From: Gymnogyps californianus
Lineage: Eukaryota > Chordata > Aves > Accipitriformes > Cathartidae
Assembly: GCF_018139145.2 (NCBI RefSeq)
Contig: NC_059473.1
Location: 64,338,707 to 64,402,706 of the forward strand
DNA: 64,000 nt
Direction: 5' to 3'
The notes beneath the pieces are model-generated. The model ran no database searches and had not been told where the DNA came from. It saw only the letters and a list, made by a program, of their open reading frames with translations. Numbering within the stretch: position 1 is the stretch's first letter; each line of letters begins with the position of its first letter. Shown one piece after another: positions 1 through 28,210 of the stretch. Made by a program: the position numbers and the translations under genes.

Positions 1-3000
1 AAAAGAGAATTTACTTGCAGGTCGACGTTACAGTCAACAGGGCACAGACAGGCTAAAGCCCACAGTTATAATGTTCAGTGCTATGACCACGCACAAATTC
101 CTGCCGAAGCTCCATTCTAGAAATACAGCTGCTCTGCCCCTGCGTTCCCTAAATGAACCTGACAATCTTGACAGCCTGACCACAGCTAACAAAAAGTCCC
201 GCGCTCAAAGCTGCTTTCACCTGCGTGCAGCGATTAGCACGTGCCCATTAGCAGAGCTCCTCCGGCAACGGAGAAGGCGGGGGGGGGGGCGGGTCGACTC
301 TCAGCAGAAACAGCTTTTTAATTATCGTGTAAGCCATTTCACTTCTTGTGGTATTTATGGAGGTTACAGACACCATTTAGTATAATGTTAAAGTGAGATA
401 AACATATCTGCAGAGGGCTGTGCGCACTGTATTTATTTACTCACTACACATGTGAGATGTTTCTCATTGCCTTGAGCTATAAACAGTAATGAAATTTCAA
501 AGCTCCTGGAATTTACCAGTATACACACACATTTACACACACTCTTTTTTTATTGAACTCTTTCACTTACTCAGTGTGTCTGCTTTTCCACATTGAGATA
601 TTCCCTAAGCCTTGAATAAAAACTCTGTTATTATATAGAGCGAGTTGTACGAACACCCTGCATTCCAAAAATGCACACGACTGTGCTTAATGGAAAGCTG
701 CCTGCCAGTAAGGAGATCCCAGTACTGTTAATATTGAGAAGGTCTATGCCCAAGATCCACCAACAAAGACAAGTCAGGAGAAACCCCTCTCTATTTTCCT
801 CTGCTTTCAACAAGGATCATCTCTGCAGTTCAAGATCTACATTGCTCAACAAGATGGCCAAAGCCTTCCCAACATCTAGGACACTGGGTGAAGCATAAAT
901 AGCGGACTGCAAACCATCTGCTAAGAGCAGAACTGTCCTGGCGTACCCATGGCTCTTTATGCCACTCCTTCTGGTTGCTAACTTTACAAGAGGATCCTTA
1001 AATTATTCTCTGGCCTACATGTTTAGAGAATGCTCTTCTGACTGTAAACAGTGTTATCTGAGACATATGGATAGTAAAAGGCTGGGCAACATATGAAATA
1101 TAGATAATTTCTCATAATATGCCCTAATCAGGGCACTGGTACAAACACAGGGACCAAGGTTCCCTGCCTCGGAGGGCTTACAGTCTAAAAGGGACAAAAC
1201 CAATGAATAAGTAAGCAGCGTGGCCAAGATGAGGGCAAGCATGTTAGTCCTCTGTAAACTTCTGCTGGGCTTCCCTAGACACAGCTTTCTCTTCTCTGTA
1301 GACAAGTTCCAAATGTTGGCTCTGCTCCTGATGCCTTTTTGCAGGCAAAACTCCTGCTGAGCTTCAGTGGGAGTTCCCCGTGCAAAGGACAACGGTCAGG
1401 CAGGTCAGGCCTCAAATCATTAAGTTTCTGCAGCTTTTTGTGGGAAAGCCGCATCTGTGAAGTGAACAAACATGCCATATACCTCTTTTCTAGAGTGGTT
1501 CAACCTGGGCTGGCTGTATACCTTGTGCTGTGGCTCAGCCTAGGGCATGTGCCACAGCCAAAAAGCAGGTGTGACATACTTTCTGCATGCCGCAGACATG
1601 CATGCAACACGCCACAGCTTCTTTTATGTTTTGGTTAAACAGCTTCCAGGGTAGCTTTTTCAAAGGCACCTACATCAGCTGGGAACCTACAGCCTCCTAT
1701 TGATCCTCAGTGGGACTCAGGCACCTGTGAATATTTTACCCTACTGTTTTAGAGATATTTGCATCAGGGACCAAATTAATGCCTGGTGCAATGTCACCAG
1801 TTTTACTTAGAAGTCAGATTTGGTCTGTACACCTCAAAAGTAGTTGGTAGTTCCAGAATATCCATCATTTCAAAGGACAAAAATATGTGTCCAACCGGTA
1901 TTTCCCTGTGATCCCGCAAAGCTTCAATGGACTGGTCTAGAAATGAGAGATCAGCAGTCCCTTAAATAACTGAAATCATGTAAGGAAAAGTCCATCTGTC
2001 ACAGTATGTCAATTTTTAAAAAACAGAAGTAACTTCAGGCAAGGAGTGTCCCGATTTCATAAATTAGGCTTAATTGTTAGTATCTACACTGAGCTCTTTG
2101 TATTAACAGCCATGTGCTTAGAAAAGAAAAAAAAATAATAAATCTGTATCCTGATATCTCCAACATCTCAGCAGGCTGCTACATGTCACTCATTCCACTG
2201 AAAGCCTGGTCTTCGTTTAACCTGATGTCAGCGCAGCAGAAGCCGCTCGGGCAGGCAGTAACCCTCTGCCCTCCCTCCGGGCTCGGCCACCCCAGCGCCC
2301 CGGGGGAGCACCGGGCAGCAGACACAGCAAGCGCCAGGAGGATCAGCTAGACCCCTGACTCGAGCCTGCTTCAAACAACTTACTCAAGTTTTGCCGTAGA
2401 GACAGCGCGGGAGAATCTCCCCACAGAGTACTTCCCCAGAAATACTTTACACTATTTTTTTTCCTCTCACGACAAATTTATAAAAAGAGACTAATTTTGC
2501 AGTCTCACTGGCGGTGGTGAGAGCTTTGCTCCAGTAAAGAAAGCAGAATTTGACCCAAAGTAATATATTTACTGAAGTAGTATATTTACTAAGACAACTT
2601 TCAATTCTATCCTGGGGAACTCAGACAACATTTAAATTGGGTATTTTTAATAAACATTTTCTGTCTGAAGCCTCGGCTCTCGGCAGCCAACACAAACCAA
2701 AGCACAATGCCTTTGCCTTGCCAGCCCTGCAGCGCAGCGCCGGAGGCACGTGTGAAAGTCATCCCGACGCGAGAAGTTTTACTTCCCTCCTTGGCAGGGA
2801 GCGCCGGGTCCCACAACCCAGGCAGAGCGCCTTGCCGGGTCTGGGCACACACAGCTACGGGATCCCTTAGTAAAAAGGGAAAAGCACAACGCCTCCTTCC
2901 ACGCCAGCATCGCAGCAAGTATTGACAGGGCTCTGTTACGGGACAGCGGCAGCGCCCCGCAGAAAGAAGCGCTTAGCAAACGTATCAAAAGAGAAGAGAC

Positions 3001-3160
3001 CCGGGCAGAAAGCTAGAGGCATGCAGGAAAACAGCACAGGAACCCAAGTCACACCGCGCCTTTTGCAGAATGCTCATTGCACCTCTCCTATCACATTTAA
3101 AGGTCCAACTCTGCAAATCAACAGATGGAAACACAAAAGCTTTGTAACTAGAAGTCAAAA

Positions 3161-3222
3161 GGCCTGACCCAAAACCCACTGAAATTGATGGGCATGTTTT
3201 CATTGATTCAGTGGATTCATCC
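3161..3222. repeat. Palindromic interspersed repeat, family A
   Basis: Starts ggcctgacccaaaacccact, passes gaaattgatggg at the centre and ends cattgattcagtggattcat. It shares both arms with the copy at 8848-8919, with a central loop and several substitutions. Confidence 0.6.
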
Positions 3223-3465
3223 TACTTAAATTCAGCCATCTAAGAGTGAGGCATTTGTTTTGGCACCTAAATCCCTAGCCAGTGAGGAAAGAAAGGGATT
3301 TCCACAGTACAATTCACTCCATATATATTTTTTTATTACCTCAAAGAGCAGGAGACTACTCTTAGTTTTGCTGTCAATTAAAAGGATTTAAGCCTTTTCA
3401 GCCAGTACTTCCAGCTGTATTTTTCTCTTCCACACACAGCAGTTTTCTCTCTTTTAAGTTAAAAA

Positions 3466-3501
3466 GGGGGGAGGGGGTGTGGGGGGGGTTTGGGGGGGGG
3501 G
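3466..3501 (+). repeat. G-rich tract, potential G-quadruplex
   Basis: Four runs of at least five G separated by one to three bases (ggggggagggggtgtggggg and on) in MYB intron 14. It satisfies the usual G-quadruplex pattern on the plus strand, i.e. the template strand for MYB. A second, simpler G11 run lies at 279-289. Confidence 0.8.
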
Positions 3502-6500
3502 AGAAGAAAGTATACTACTATGAGTTCCCATAGGATAAAATTACAGACCCATGGTACAATTCCAGCTGTGTCATTCTCCCTGGCTCATTTTTTTTTTAAC
3601 CTCAGTAATCCTACCAGCGTATCCTTCTCCTGGCAGCAAAACTACCTCGCTTATTCTGTAATGTGCCTTCAACTGCCCTCAGGCAGATGCAAACTGTAAA
3701 CAAACTGTCAAAGCTGTACTGGGATATCCAGTTAAAGCACTTTAAATAAAAACTTGGACCATCTAGAGAAAACAGACCAGAGTAAGGAAAGAAAAGACTG
3801 TGGAAAGGTGCTCTTCTAACAGAGCTAATCCTTCTGCACTCGGAGCCTGGACCGCCTTTTCACGTGCTGTCTGCATAGCTTAAGGAACCTCCTGCATTAC
3901 GACACCTTGCATGTTAGAAGTGGATGCCAAAACCAAACGCTGCTGCAGTCCTGCAGTACCAAGCTCCCAAACTGATGGAAGCATAGCAAAAATCTTTGGG
4001 CAAAGAACCGTGTTAGAAGACAGATTTTAAATCTCTGCTACGCTGGCAGGTATCTTCAGCAACTCCAGCAAAGTTATTGGTGTTACAGACATTCCCATTA
4101 ATTTAGCCAAGTTGTGGTGGCATTTAAAACCAAAAAAAGCCAAAATGTTTAAAATATTTAGAAGGCTCAGACTATTAGAAGGTATCTTATTGTGTTTCTC
4201 TACTGCGAAAAGCTGGATTTCTTGCCAGTTTTCCCTTAGATTAGACGGTATGGATAATTTGCAGAACATGCTGGTGAAAAGCAGGCTTGCAACAGAAATG
4301 CAGTACTCCTTCCAAAACAGTAAAACAATCAACGTCCTAAACAAAGCAATTTCCTAGCAGAATACAATGCATATCATGTAGAACAGTATGGCTTTCTATT
4401 CTGTAAAGATGCAGAACCAAGAGAAGCCCTTTTACTTATCAAGACCAGACAGTAAAGACTAATTAAAAACTCAAGTGACCATAAATGAATTCTACTTCAT
4501 TTGCTAAGGCAGAGCACTATTTCTGCTCACATTGCTAGTTCTCCTCTGGGACATGGGACAGCCTTCTCCTAAACTCTGGGGCTTCCCCAGTTGCTCAGAA
4601 ATACAGCTTGCTAAATGTGAGAGAGTAAGATGGTCCAACTTTTCAGCTTTTATGATAAGACTGATACCAGAGCAAGAAAGAGCTATTTGGTGGCGCTTTT
4701 AAGAGCTTAACCCTGAAGCCCTTACTCAGACAAAACTCCTGTTTGAGATGTATGCGCTTTCCAAGTAAGATTAATGGAAGAGATACGGAAATGTGCTATG
4801 CACCTGCAACTCACATTAGGATATTCAGTTCCTTTCCAGTTTTGTCTTTAAGTATTTTTTTTAATTCGTGGATCAGAACACATTGCTGCAAATGGCCGAT
4901 AGTTAAGCTGTCACTTTTCTTCTTTCTGAGAGGCCATCGCCTGCTCAGGGCAGCTGTAACTCCTGATCTGTTTGCAACCCAAGTTCTGCTGCCCTGGGAC
5001 GAAAACATGCGATGACTGACCTGTAACTTCCAACCTCCTTTTGCTCCCTCAGCTGTGCCAAGCACAGCTCCTGTACACATCAGCCACTGGCGAGAGAAGG
5101 GACAACACAAGTGAGGGAAACCCACAGGGCTACCTTCCCTTGCTGCGCAAATCTTACACCTCCCGGGACTTGCGCACAGCGTGCTTCCCCCTCTCCCTTG
5201 ATTAAACAGAGTGTGAGATTTTGGGTTCTTCTTGCCCCAAAAAAGCCATGGAGGAAAACCAGAGAAAGTCTGCTGCTGCAGGGGAGCACGCTGCCTCGCC
5301 TATACATTTTGTCTGACAACTAGCTGCAAATGAAATTCCACATTTCGCTTTCTAAACAGAGAAAATTAAGGTTAATGACAGCTTACGCTCTTGAAAAGGT
5401 TAACCAAGTAACTGTTTGAAAAACCTTTAAACTTACTCTTTAAAGAAAATGGTTGCATAAACCGCTGAAAGTCAGGAAATTCGAGCTGAAATGTGTCAGT
5501 CTGTGGTTAAAAAATGGAAAGTGACAGGAGCTAGGGGTTGAAGAACATTCTCTTTAGCTTGCAGGGCTTCTACCTTGTGTTGTTTCCTTTGTTACTGGGG
5601 GAAGAAGATATCAAAGCAGTGCTATTTTCTTAAAATGTTCCATTTCATGGTGTCTTTTGATAGCCTGCAGGGTTAGGTGGATGGTCTATGATTTAGCCTA
5701 CTTTTCTATCTGTTAAAATTTCTATGTTAGGATAGTTTGTATTATGTACTGCTACTTGTTTGATTGGCTATGGAACATAATGTGAAATAAAACATAACTT
5801 TTACACAGGAACAGCCAGAAACAGAGTTTTTACGTAACCTCTTATGAGGCACTATTCAAGCAAATGCTCAGGACATATCATCAGCCTGCCTCAATAAGGG
5901 CTTCATATGTTATCCCAAAATCTTAACCCTTGGAAAAGTTCCTAGTGAGGCCAAAATCTCCTTACAGAGAAACTAAGTATTGTCAGAGTGACAAAAATAT
6001 AGGACGCAAAAATATAGCTTGTAACTAACTCCACCAATATAAAGCAGCAGTATTTGGGATCCATGCAATGGAGTGTAAGAGTAATTCCACCCCAAGGCAA
6101 CATGTGGGTGTGGTGAGACATCTCCTATTCCTGCCAGGAAGAGAATACCCAATGCACAACCGTGAGATTTGCCATGCAGGATAAAAAAGCTGGCTGAACC
6201 TTCATACCTTACCAGAAAGATCCTATACACAGTTGCCTTTACATCCAACATTTTACAGAGACTTAACCAGAGGATCAAATGAGGATGAAGCCCAAACTCT
6301 TCTCGGGTCTAAGGGGACTCTTTCTCCCATTGCTTAAGTGCAACACCAATACCACCACATTCCCAGTGCAGTTACATGCAGCTCCCTGACCGCACATGCC
6401 AAATGATGCAACATACTGTTCCTCCTAAGTGATGGTGAATCATATCATGCTATCTGATATGGTCATCAACTATTATTTACTAAGTTGCATATGATCAGTT

Positions 6501-6859
6501 GTGTGTCCAAAAGGCAGTAAAAAACATCCTTAGAGATTGCTTTGAACATTTGTTACTTTTGCCTTCTTTGGAACTTAACAGCAAAACAGTAAGTAGTCAG
6601 GCACTTTGGTGAGCCTATTGCTAGCCAAGTATCCCTTTCTTTACGTAAATGCAGTGCAAATTATTAAAGCAATGAAAAATACTGGGGGCTGGTAAGCGTG
6701 CTACCTCCCTCTTATGTAAGTTCAAATTTAAAAGAAAATGGAATTTTAAGAACCAAGCATATTAAAAGCATATTGGAAAAAAAAAGTTTAGTGCTCTCTT
6801 TCTTTCTCTCTTCCCTCTCCATGCACACATCTCAAGGTGCAAAGAGTGCTATAATTCTT

Positions 6860-6914
6860 ACTTGGACTGAAGTCAATGAGAATTTGCCTAAGTAAGAACA
6901 GTTGGATCAGGCCC
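6860..6914. repeat. Palindromic interspersed repeat, family A (partial)
   Basis: Contains tgaagtcaatg at 6868-6878 and the terminal ggatcaggccc at 6904-6914, the spacing and orientation expected for one arm of family A. Confidence 0.55.
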
Positions 6915-8719
6915 AAAGTATTAACAGCAGCAATGTAAACATACGCAGACACAATTAAATTTCACCCAGATGCGTTCCCTGGTGTTTCATGTCTACCTGC
7001 ATGCAATCAGTGGATTTAGTCCAGTGTTCGTGTGCGCATCCATGCGTGTGTCCACGTATGTGGGCAATATACCAAATTATAAACTAGAAAGCATAAGAAG
7101 ATGCTAAAAACTGGTCGTGTACAAAATGCTACCAGTCAAAATCAAGTGCAAACGCTAACATTTTCAATTGCTTTGCACCCTTCAGACACGCTGCGGCCTC
7201 ATCACAGACGTCTGGCTCCACTGGGATGGAGAAGGAGAAGCATTAGGGCAGAGCAGCAGCAGCAGTTCCTGGTGTGAAACAGCCAGACCGCGTGTCCTTC
7301 CTGAGCTGTATGGGGCCAGCTCTGACCTGAAGCCAAGCAGCCTTACCAAGGATGAAGCAGATTCTCCCTTTCAACCATGACACTAAGTCCAAAAAAGAGA
7401 CCGCAGCGATTGGCAGACAAGACCGCATTGTTACAAAAAGTCTGTATATCATCCTGAAAAAGCTATCTGTGCCACCACCACAGAAACCCCTAGCCTCATT
7501 CTTCATTTAGGATTACATTTCAGCTGAAACACTCAATGTTTCTTCATTGGCAGAGAGAATAATTTTACCTTCATACTGGTTCACCAAGAAGCTGCATACT
7601 ACATATTCATTTGGGGGCCTTTTACAACTGCTTTTTCTTTCAGTTCAGCATGTTTTAAACACTGAGATGAGTTGGGAAGTAATTTTTCACTCAGTTCCTA
7701 CGTAAGGAAAAGTCCTCTTTATCCAAACAATGAGAATACCTGACTTTTAACATGCAAAATTAAAGGCTTTTCCTGACCAAGGACTGAAGAATGGGATCTA
7801 GAATGGCCCACAAATTGACTCGTGTAAACTTCCTGAACAAAATCAGCGTGTGAGGAGAGAAGGTTAAACAAGCCCTTTCATTTACAGCCGCTTGTAAAGA
7901 AATTATATTTAGATAGCAGGAAATATAACACTGTTATGCCAAAGATCTAAAGATCCTATTTTACAGGCACCTCAGATGCTTCGTTTTTATTACAGGCAGA
8001 GTGCAGGCAACCACCACTAACAGGACAACCCACAACATACTCTGTTTAGCTACCTGAAAATTTTGCCCTAAACCTACAGAGGAGCCTGGAGTTTGGCTGG
8101 GGGACATGGCCAGGCATCAGTGTGCTGGCAAGGCAGCGGGACCAGCAGCCTCCTCCCATGCACCAGCTGGGGAGCTCCAGCGACCCCCTGCAAAGCTGGA
8201 GCCCTGGGCTCCTTTGCCATGAGATGGTATGATTTCAGTCCCTAAATAATTGCCCTAACCCAGGGGCAGTGGATCTCCAAATCACTCTCTTAGCCGTCTA
8301 CCACAGCGCAGCTAAGAAACACGGTTCATGAGAAAAGAGCAAATAAGCAGTAGGGAGTGTGAGTCTTTGGTCCCTACGGGCACCTCCATGCAGAGGGGAG
8401 ACACAGTCCCTGCTCTCCAAAGCTGCTTTTCATCAAATGATTCTGCAATGCAAAACACAAACCTACTCCATGGCAAACTGTGCCAAACGAGGACATGTGT
8501 GAAATTTTAATATCTCACTTTATAATGCCTAGCTAGAGATACTTAATCAAAACCACATTTTGTTCATTCCTTCCTACTGTAAATAACCTCTAATGTAAAT
8601 TCTGGAAAGGGGGAGGAAAGAAAGGATTAGCCATGTGGACTGTCTGTCTGAAAGTCAGGAACTATGGAGTTATTAATTTCCTTTCTGACAGTGACTCACC
8701 CTGGGGAATGAGACACTTT

Positions 8720-8830
8720 CCCTCAATTCACCCGTGTGGAGAAGGGCTATAAAATCACTTATTCATCTACCTCAAAAGTACCGGTTGTGGTGGAAGGATA
8801 GTTAATCACTATCTACACTGTGTTTCATTC
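8720..8830 (+). repeat. MIR-like SINE remnant
   Basis: The order of blocks (ctcaattcacccgtgtggag, then ataaaatcacttattcatctacc, then gttgtggtggaaggatagtta) follows the 3' half of the MIR/CORE-SINE consensus: a cctcagtttcc block, then a taaaat-containing block, then a ctacctca block, then a gttgtgaggatta block. It is heavily eroded. Confidence 0.4.
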
Positions 8831-8847
8831 TCTGAATGACTTGCTGT

Positions 8848-8919
8848 GGGCCCAATCTAAAGTCCACGAGAGTTGACAAAGAGTCTGCTAATGACTTTGG
8901 TGGGCTTTGGATCAGGTCC
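8848..8919. repeat. Palindromic interspersed repeat, family A (best copy)
   Basis: A 72-base imperfect inverted repeat. The left end gggcccaatctaaag pairs with the right end ctttggatcaggtcc, and the arms continue inward with matching agtccac / gtgggct type sequence. The inferred unit begins GGCCTGATCCAAAGCCCA, continues TGAAGTCAATGG and returns as its complement. Other copies occur through the window. I do not assign a named family; a non-autonomous DNA element or an old amniote repeat would fit. Confidence 0.65.
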
Positions 8920-9601
8920 GAGGTAACAGCTATATTTTAAAGTATAGCAAATGTATATGTTTGTTAACACTTGGAAAAAGCATAAATACGTAGAACCCAG
9001 CCTCACATCTGGCTTACATTACAACAATTCCACATTTAATTCATTTCAGAGATCCCAAGATGTACAACTGGCCGTAAGGGTTATGAGGCCCCTTCAGACC
9101 ACCAGTTACAACCGCATTTCTGGTGCGACCTCAGCCCGCACTCAGGGAAAGGGCATCCTGGTGCTTGGCTGGATGGGCAATACTGGCTGCATCTGTGCCG
9201 GACAGACGGGCAGTGCCAGAGTCTCTCCTCTCGCTCTGAGGCCAGTGACAACTTCTGGCCACCATCACACCACTCAACTCTCCTGCTCTCCAAAACAGCA
9301 AAGCCACCTACAAGAAGCCTATAGGAAAAAGCCTCTGGCCCACATTAATTCTCAATCCTACCAATTTAACACTGGAGCCAGCTGAGTTACAATGCACCAC
9401 ACATGGGGCTTTGCCCTGTTTAGCTTCCTGGCACAGCTGTAGCCTCCATGTCCTCATGCTCCACAGGTAAAGTGAGATCCTCAACCACGTTCATCTGAAC
9501 ATTTCATTCTTCCATACTCAAAACTCAAAATCAGTCTGTAAGAAAGCAATATATGTATGTATTTCTACATACAAAGGGTATTTTTATCAAAGAATAGTTA
9601 C

Positions 9602-26770
<17,169 letters not shown>

Positions 26771-26973
26771 CCTCGCACCGGCCGCTGGGGGAGGAGGACG
26801 GGGGAGCCCGCGCCCCGCCGCCGCGCCCTGCTGCCGGGCTGCGCCCAGGCGCTCCGCCGCCGCGCACGGGAGTGCCGAGGAGCCGCGGGAGGAGGAGGAG
26901 GAAACAGGTTGAGATTAAAGAGTAAACTCTGTAAACAGAGATGCCATCAAACAAAGGGCCCTTGGACACTCCC

Positions 26974-26994
26974 CCTCCCGCCAAATCTGGCGCC
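26974..26994 (-). promoter_or_regulatory. MYB: E2F site in MYB promoter
   Basis: On the sense (minus) strand the sequence reads GGCGCCAGATTTGGCGGGAG, containing the E2F consensus TTTGGCGGGA about 210 bases upstream of the ATG. E2F sites in this position are known from mammalian MYB promoters and link the gene to the cell cycle. The site overlaps an imperfect palindrome, cgccaaatctggcg. Confidence 0.7.
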
Positions 26995-28104
26995 CCTGCA
27001 GTGCGCAGGCGCCTGGCGCCGCGGCCCTCCCGCCCCGCCCCGGCGGGACCCCCCCGCGCCAGCGCCGCCACCCTTGCGCGGCGGCCCCTCGACGGGGCGG
27101 CCGCGGCGGCCCCCCCATCCCCGCGGCGTGAGGCTTTCATTGATGGAGCCGTCGGGGCGGGGGGCAGCCCTCCCCCCCCCCCCGTGCACGGCGGGTGGGC
27201 AAGGGGAGTCCCGCCGTGGGGCGGCGCGGCCACCCCGGGGGGTCTCGGCGACCACCACCGGGCCACGTAGGTGCCTCCCGCCGCCGGCGGGTGGCCCTTC
27301 GCTGGTGCACCTGCTCCGCTCCCTGCGTGGCGTGCGGGCTGCAGCGGCAGCAGCCCTCGGGGGGCGAGCAACCCCTCGCTCGAAGTACGAAATGAAAGGG
27401 GCGCCGGGGGATACGGGGGGGAACACGGGGGACGACGACGGGAGCTCCCCGGTGCCTGACGGCGGCTGCCGCGCCGCGGGGGATTTTTGCTATAGTTCCC
27501 CTTACTGCTGCCAGGCGGTGGATGCTGCCTGCCGCCGCCGCCGCGGCGGGAGAGGCGGTGGGTGTCCGATGAGCTCCAGAGAACACGTTTTTTGATACAG
27601 AAATGAGTCAGGATGTGAAAAATGGCGAAACATGCAAAGTTCCCAGGCTGCGCTGCTGCTTGAAAAATCGGGGCTTCGCAGCGGTTTCGGCGCACTCGCC
27701 CTTTCCTCAAAGGCCCGCGGCTCATCAATGGGCCGCCGACGGGGCGGGACGGGACGGGGAGGGGCGGGGCCGCGGCGCCGGTCACGGAGGGACGGGGCGG
27801 GCTGGGGGCCCGCTGTCCACTCGAGGCGGAGCGTCCCGCGGGCCCGGGGGCCATGCGTGGGGCACAGCGCAGCCCGCCGGCACCCCCGCCACCGCCCCGT
27901 CCGGTCTCTTATGTCCCGTAGACTCCCGTGTAACGGGATTCACCGGCGCAGGCAGCGCGGGGCTGGACAGGCAGCCGGGGCTGTCTCCCCGAGCTCTGCG
28001 GATGCATCGCTTCTTGGGATCACACCTTGTCCCAAATTAGCCGGAGGGTGCGCGTCATTCCTGCTTTGCCCTACCCACGCCTCCGACAGGAGCTGCCGTC
28101 CCTC

Positions 28105-28210
28105 CCGGCCTCCGTTTGCCTACTTGTAAAATGGGTCCGCTGCACCGGGGGACCAGCATTAGTGCAGGGTGGAGGTGCTTTGTACAGTGACATCTTCGCA
28201 TCTTTGCAAA
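28105..28210 (+). repeat. MIR-like SINE remnant at CpG island edge
   Basis: cctccgtttgcctacttgta followed by aaatggg matches the most conserved part of MIR (cctcagtttccccatctgta and aaatggg). A later tttgcaaagcatttctc resembles the sequence that follows in the avian/reptilian version. Confidence 0.45.

Larger units (their letters stand above)
1..9601 (-). other. MYB: MYB intron 14 (partial)
   Basis: At least 9.6 kb after the donor at 9601 with no recognised coding exon on either strand. The terminal MYB exon was sought by its conserved end and by stop codons preceded by Leu-Val-Met-like codons, without success. The stretch holds eroded repeats (palindromic copies at 3161-3222, 6860-6914, 8848-8919; a MIR-like piece at about 8720-8830), G-rich tracts, and moderately GC-rich blocks at about 2215-2360 and 2680-3060. 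Nothing else is assigned. Confidence 0.8.

Noticed and set aside
631..813. Short minus-strand frames near the window start, considered as the final MYB exon
   Set aside because: None contains the conserved Cys-Gly-Lys or Arg-Lys-Tyr positions of the c-Myb C-terminus.
4526..4560. Minus-strand frame ending ...GELAM then stop, considered as the MYB C-terminus
   Set aside because: The residues before the stop do not match the conserved C-terminal block of c-Myb, and no ARKY-like motif or suitable acceptor precedes it.
4811..5125. Minus-strand 104-codon frame ending in ...NILM, considered as the last MYB exon
   Set aside because: Only the final Leu-Met before the stop is reminiscent; the upstream protein sequence is unrelated.
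8951..9385. 144-codon plus-strand open frame
   Set aside because: No recognisable domain, no splice or promoter context, and low-complexity Ser/Thr/His composition; it lies inside MYB intron 14 and overlaps an opposite frame.
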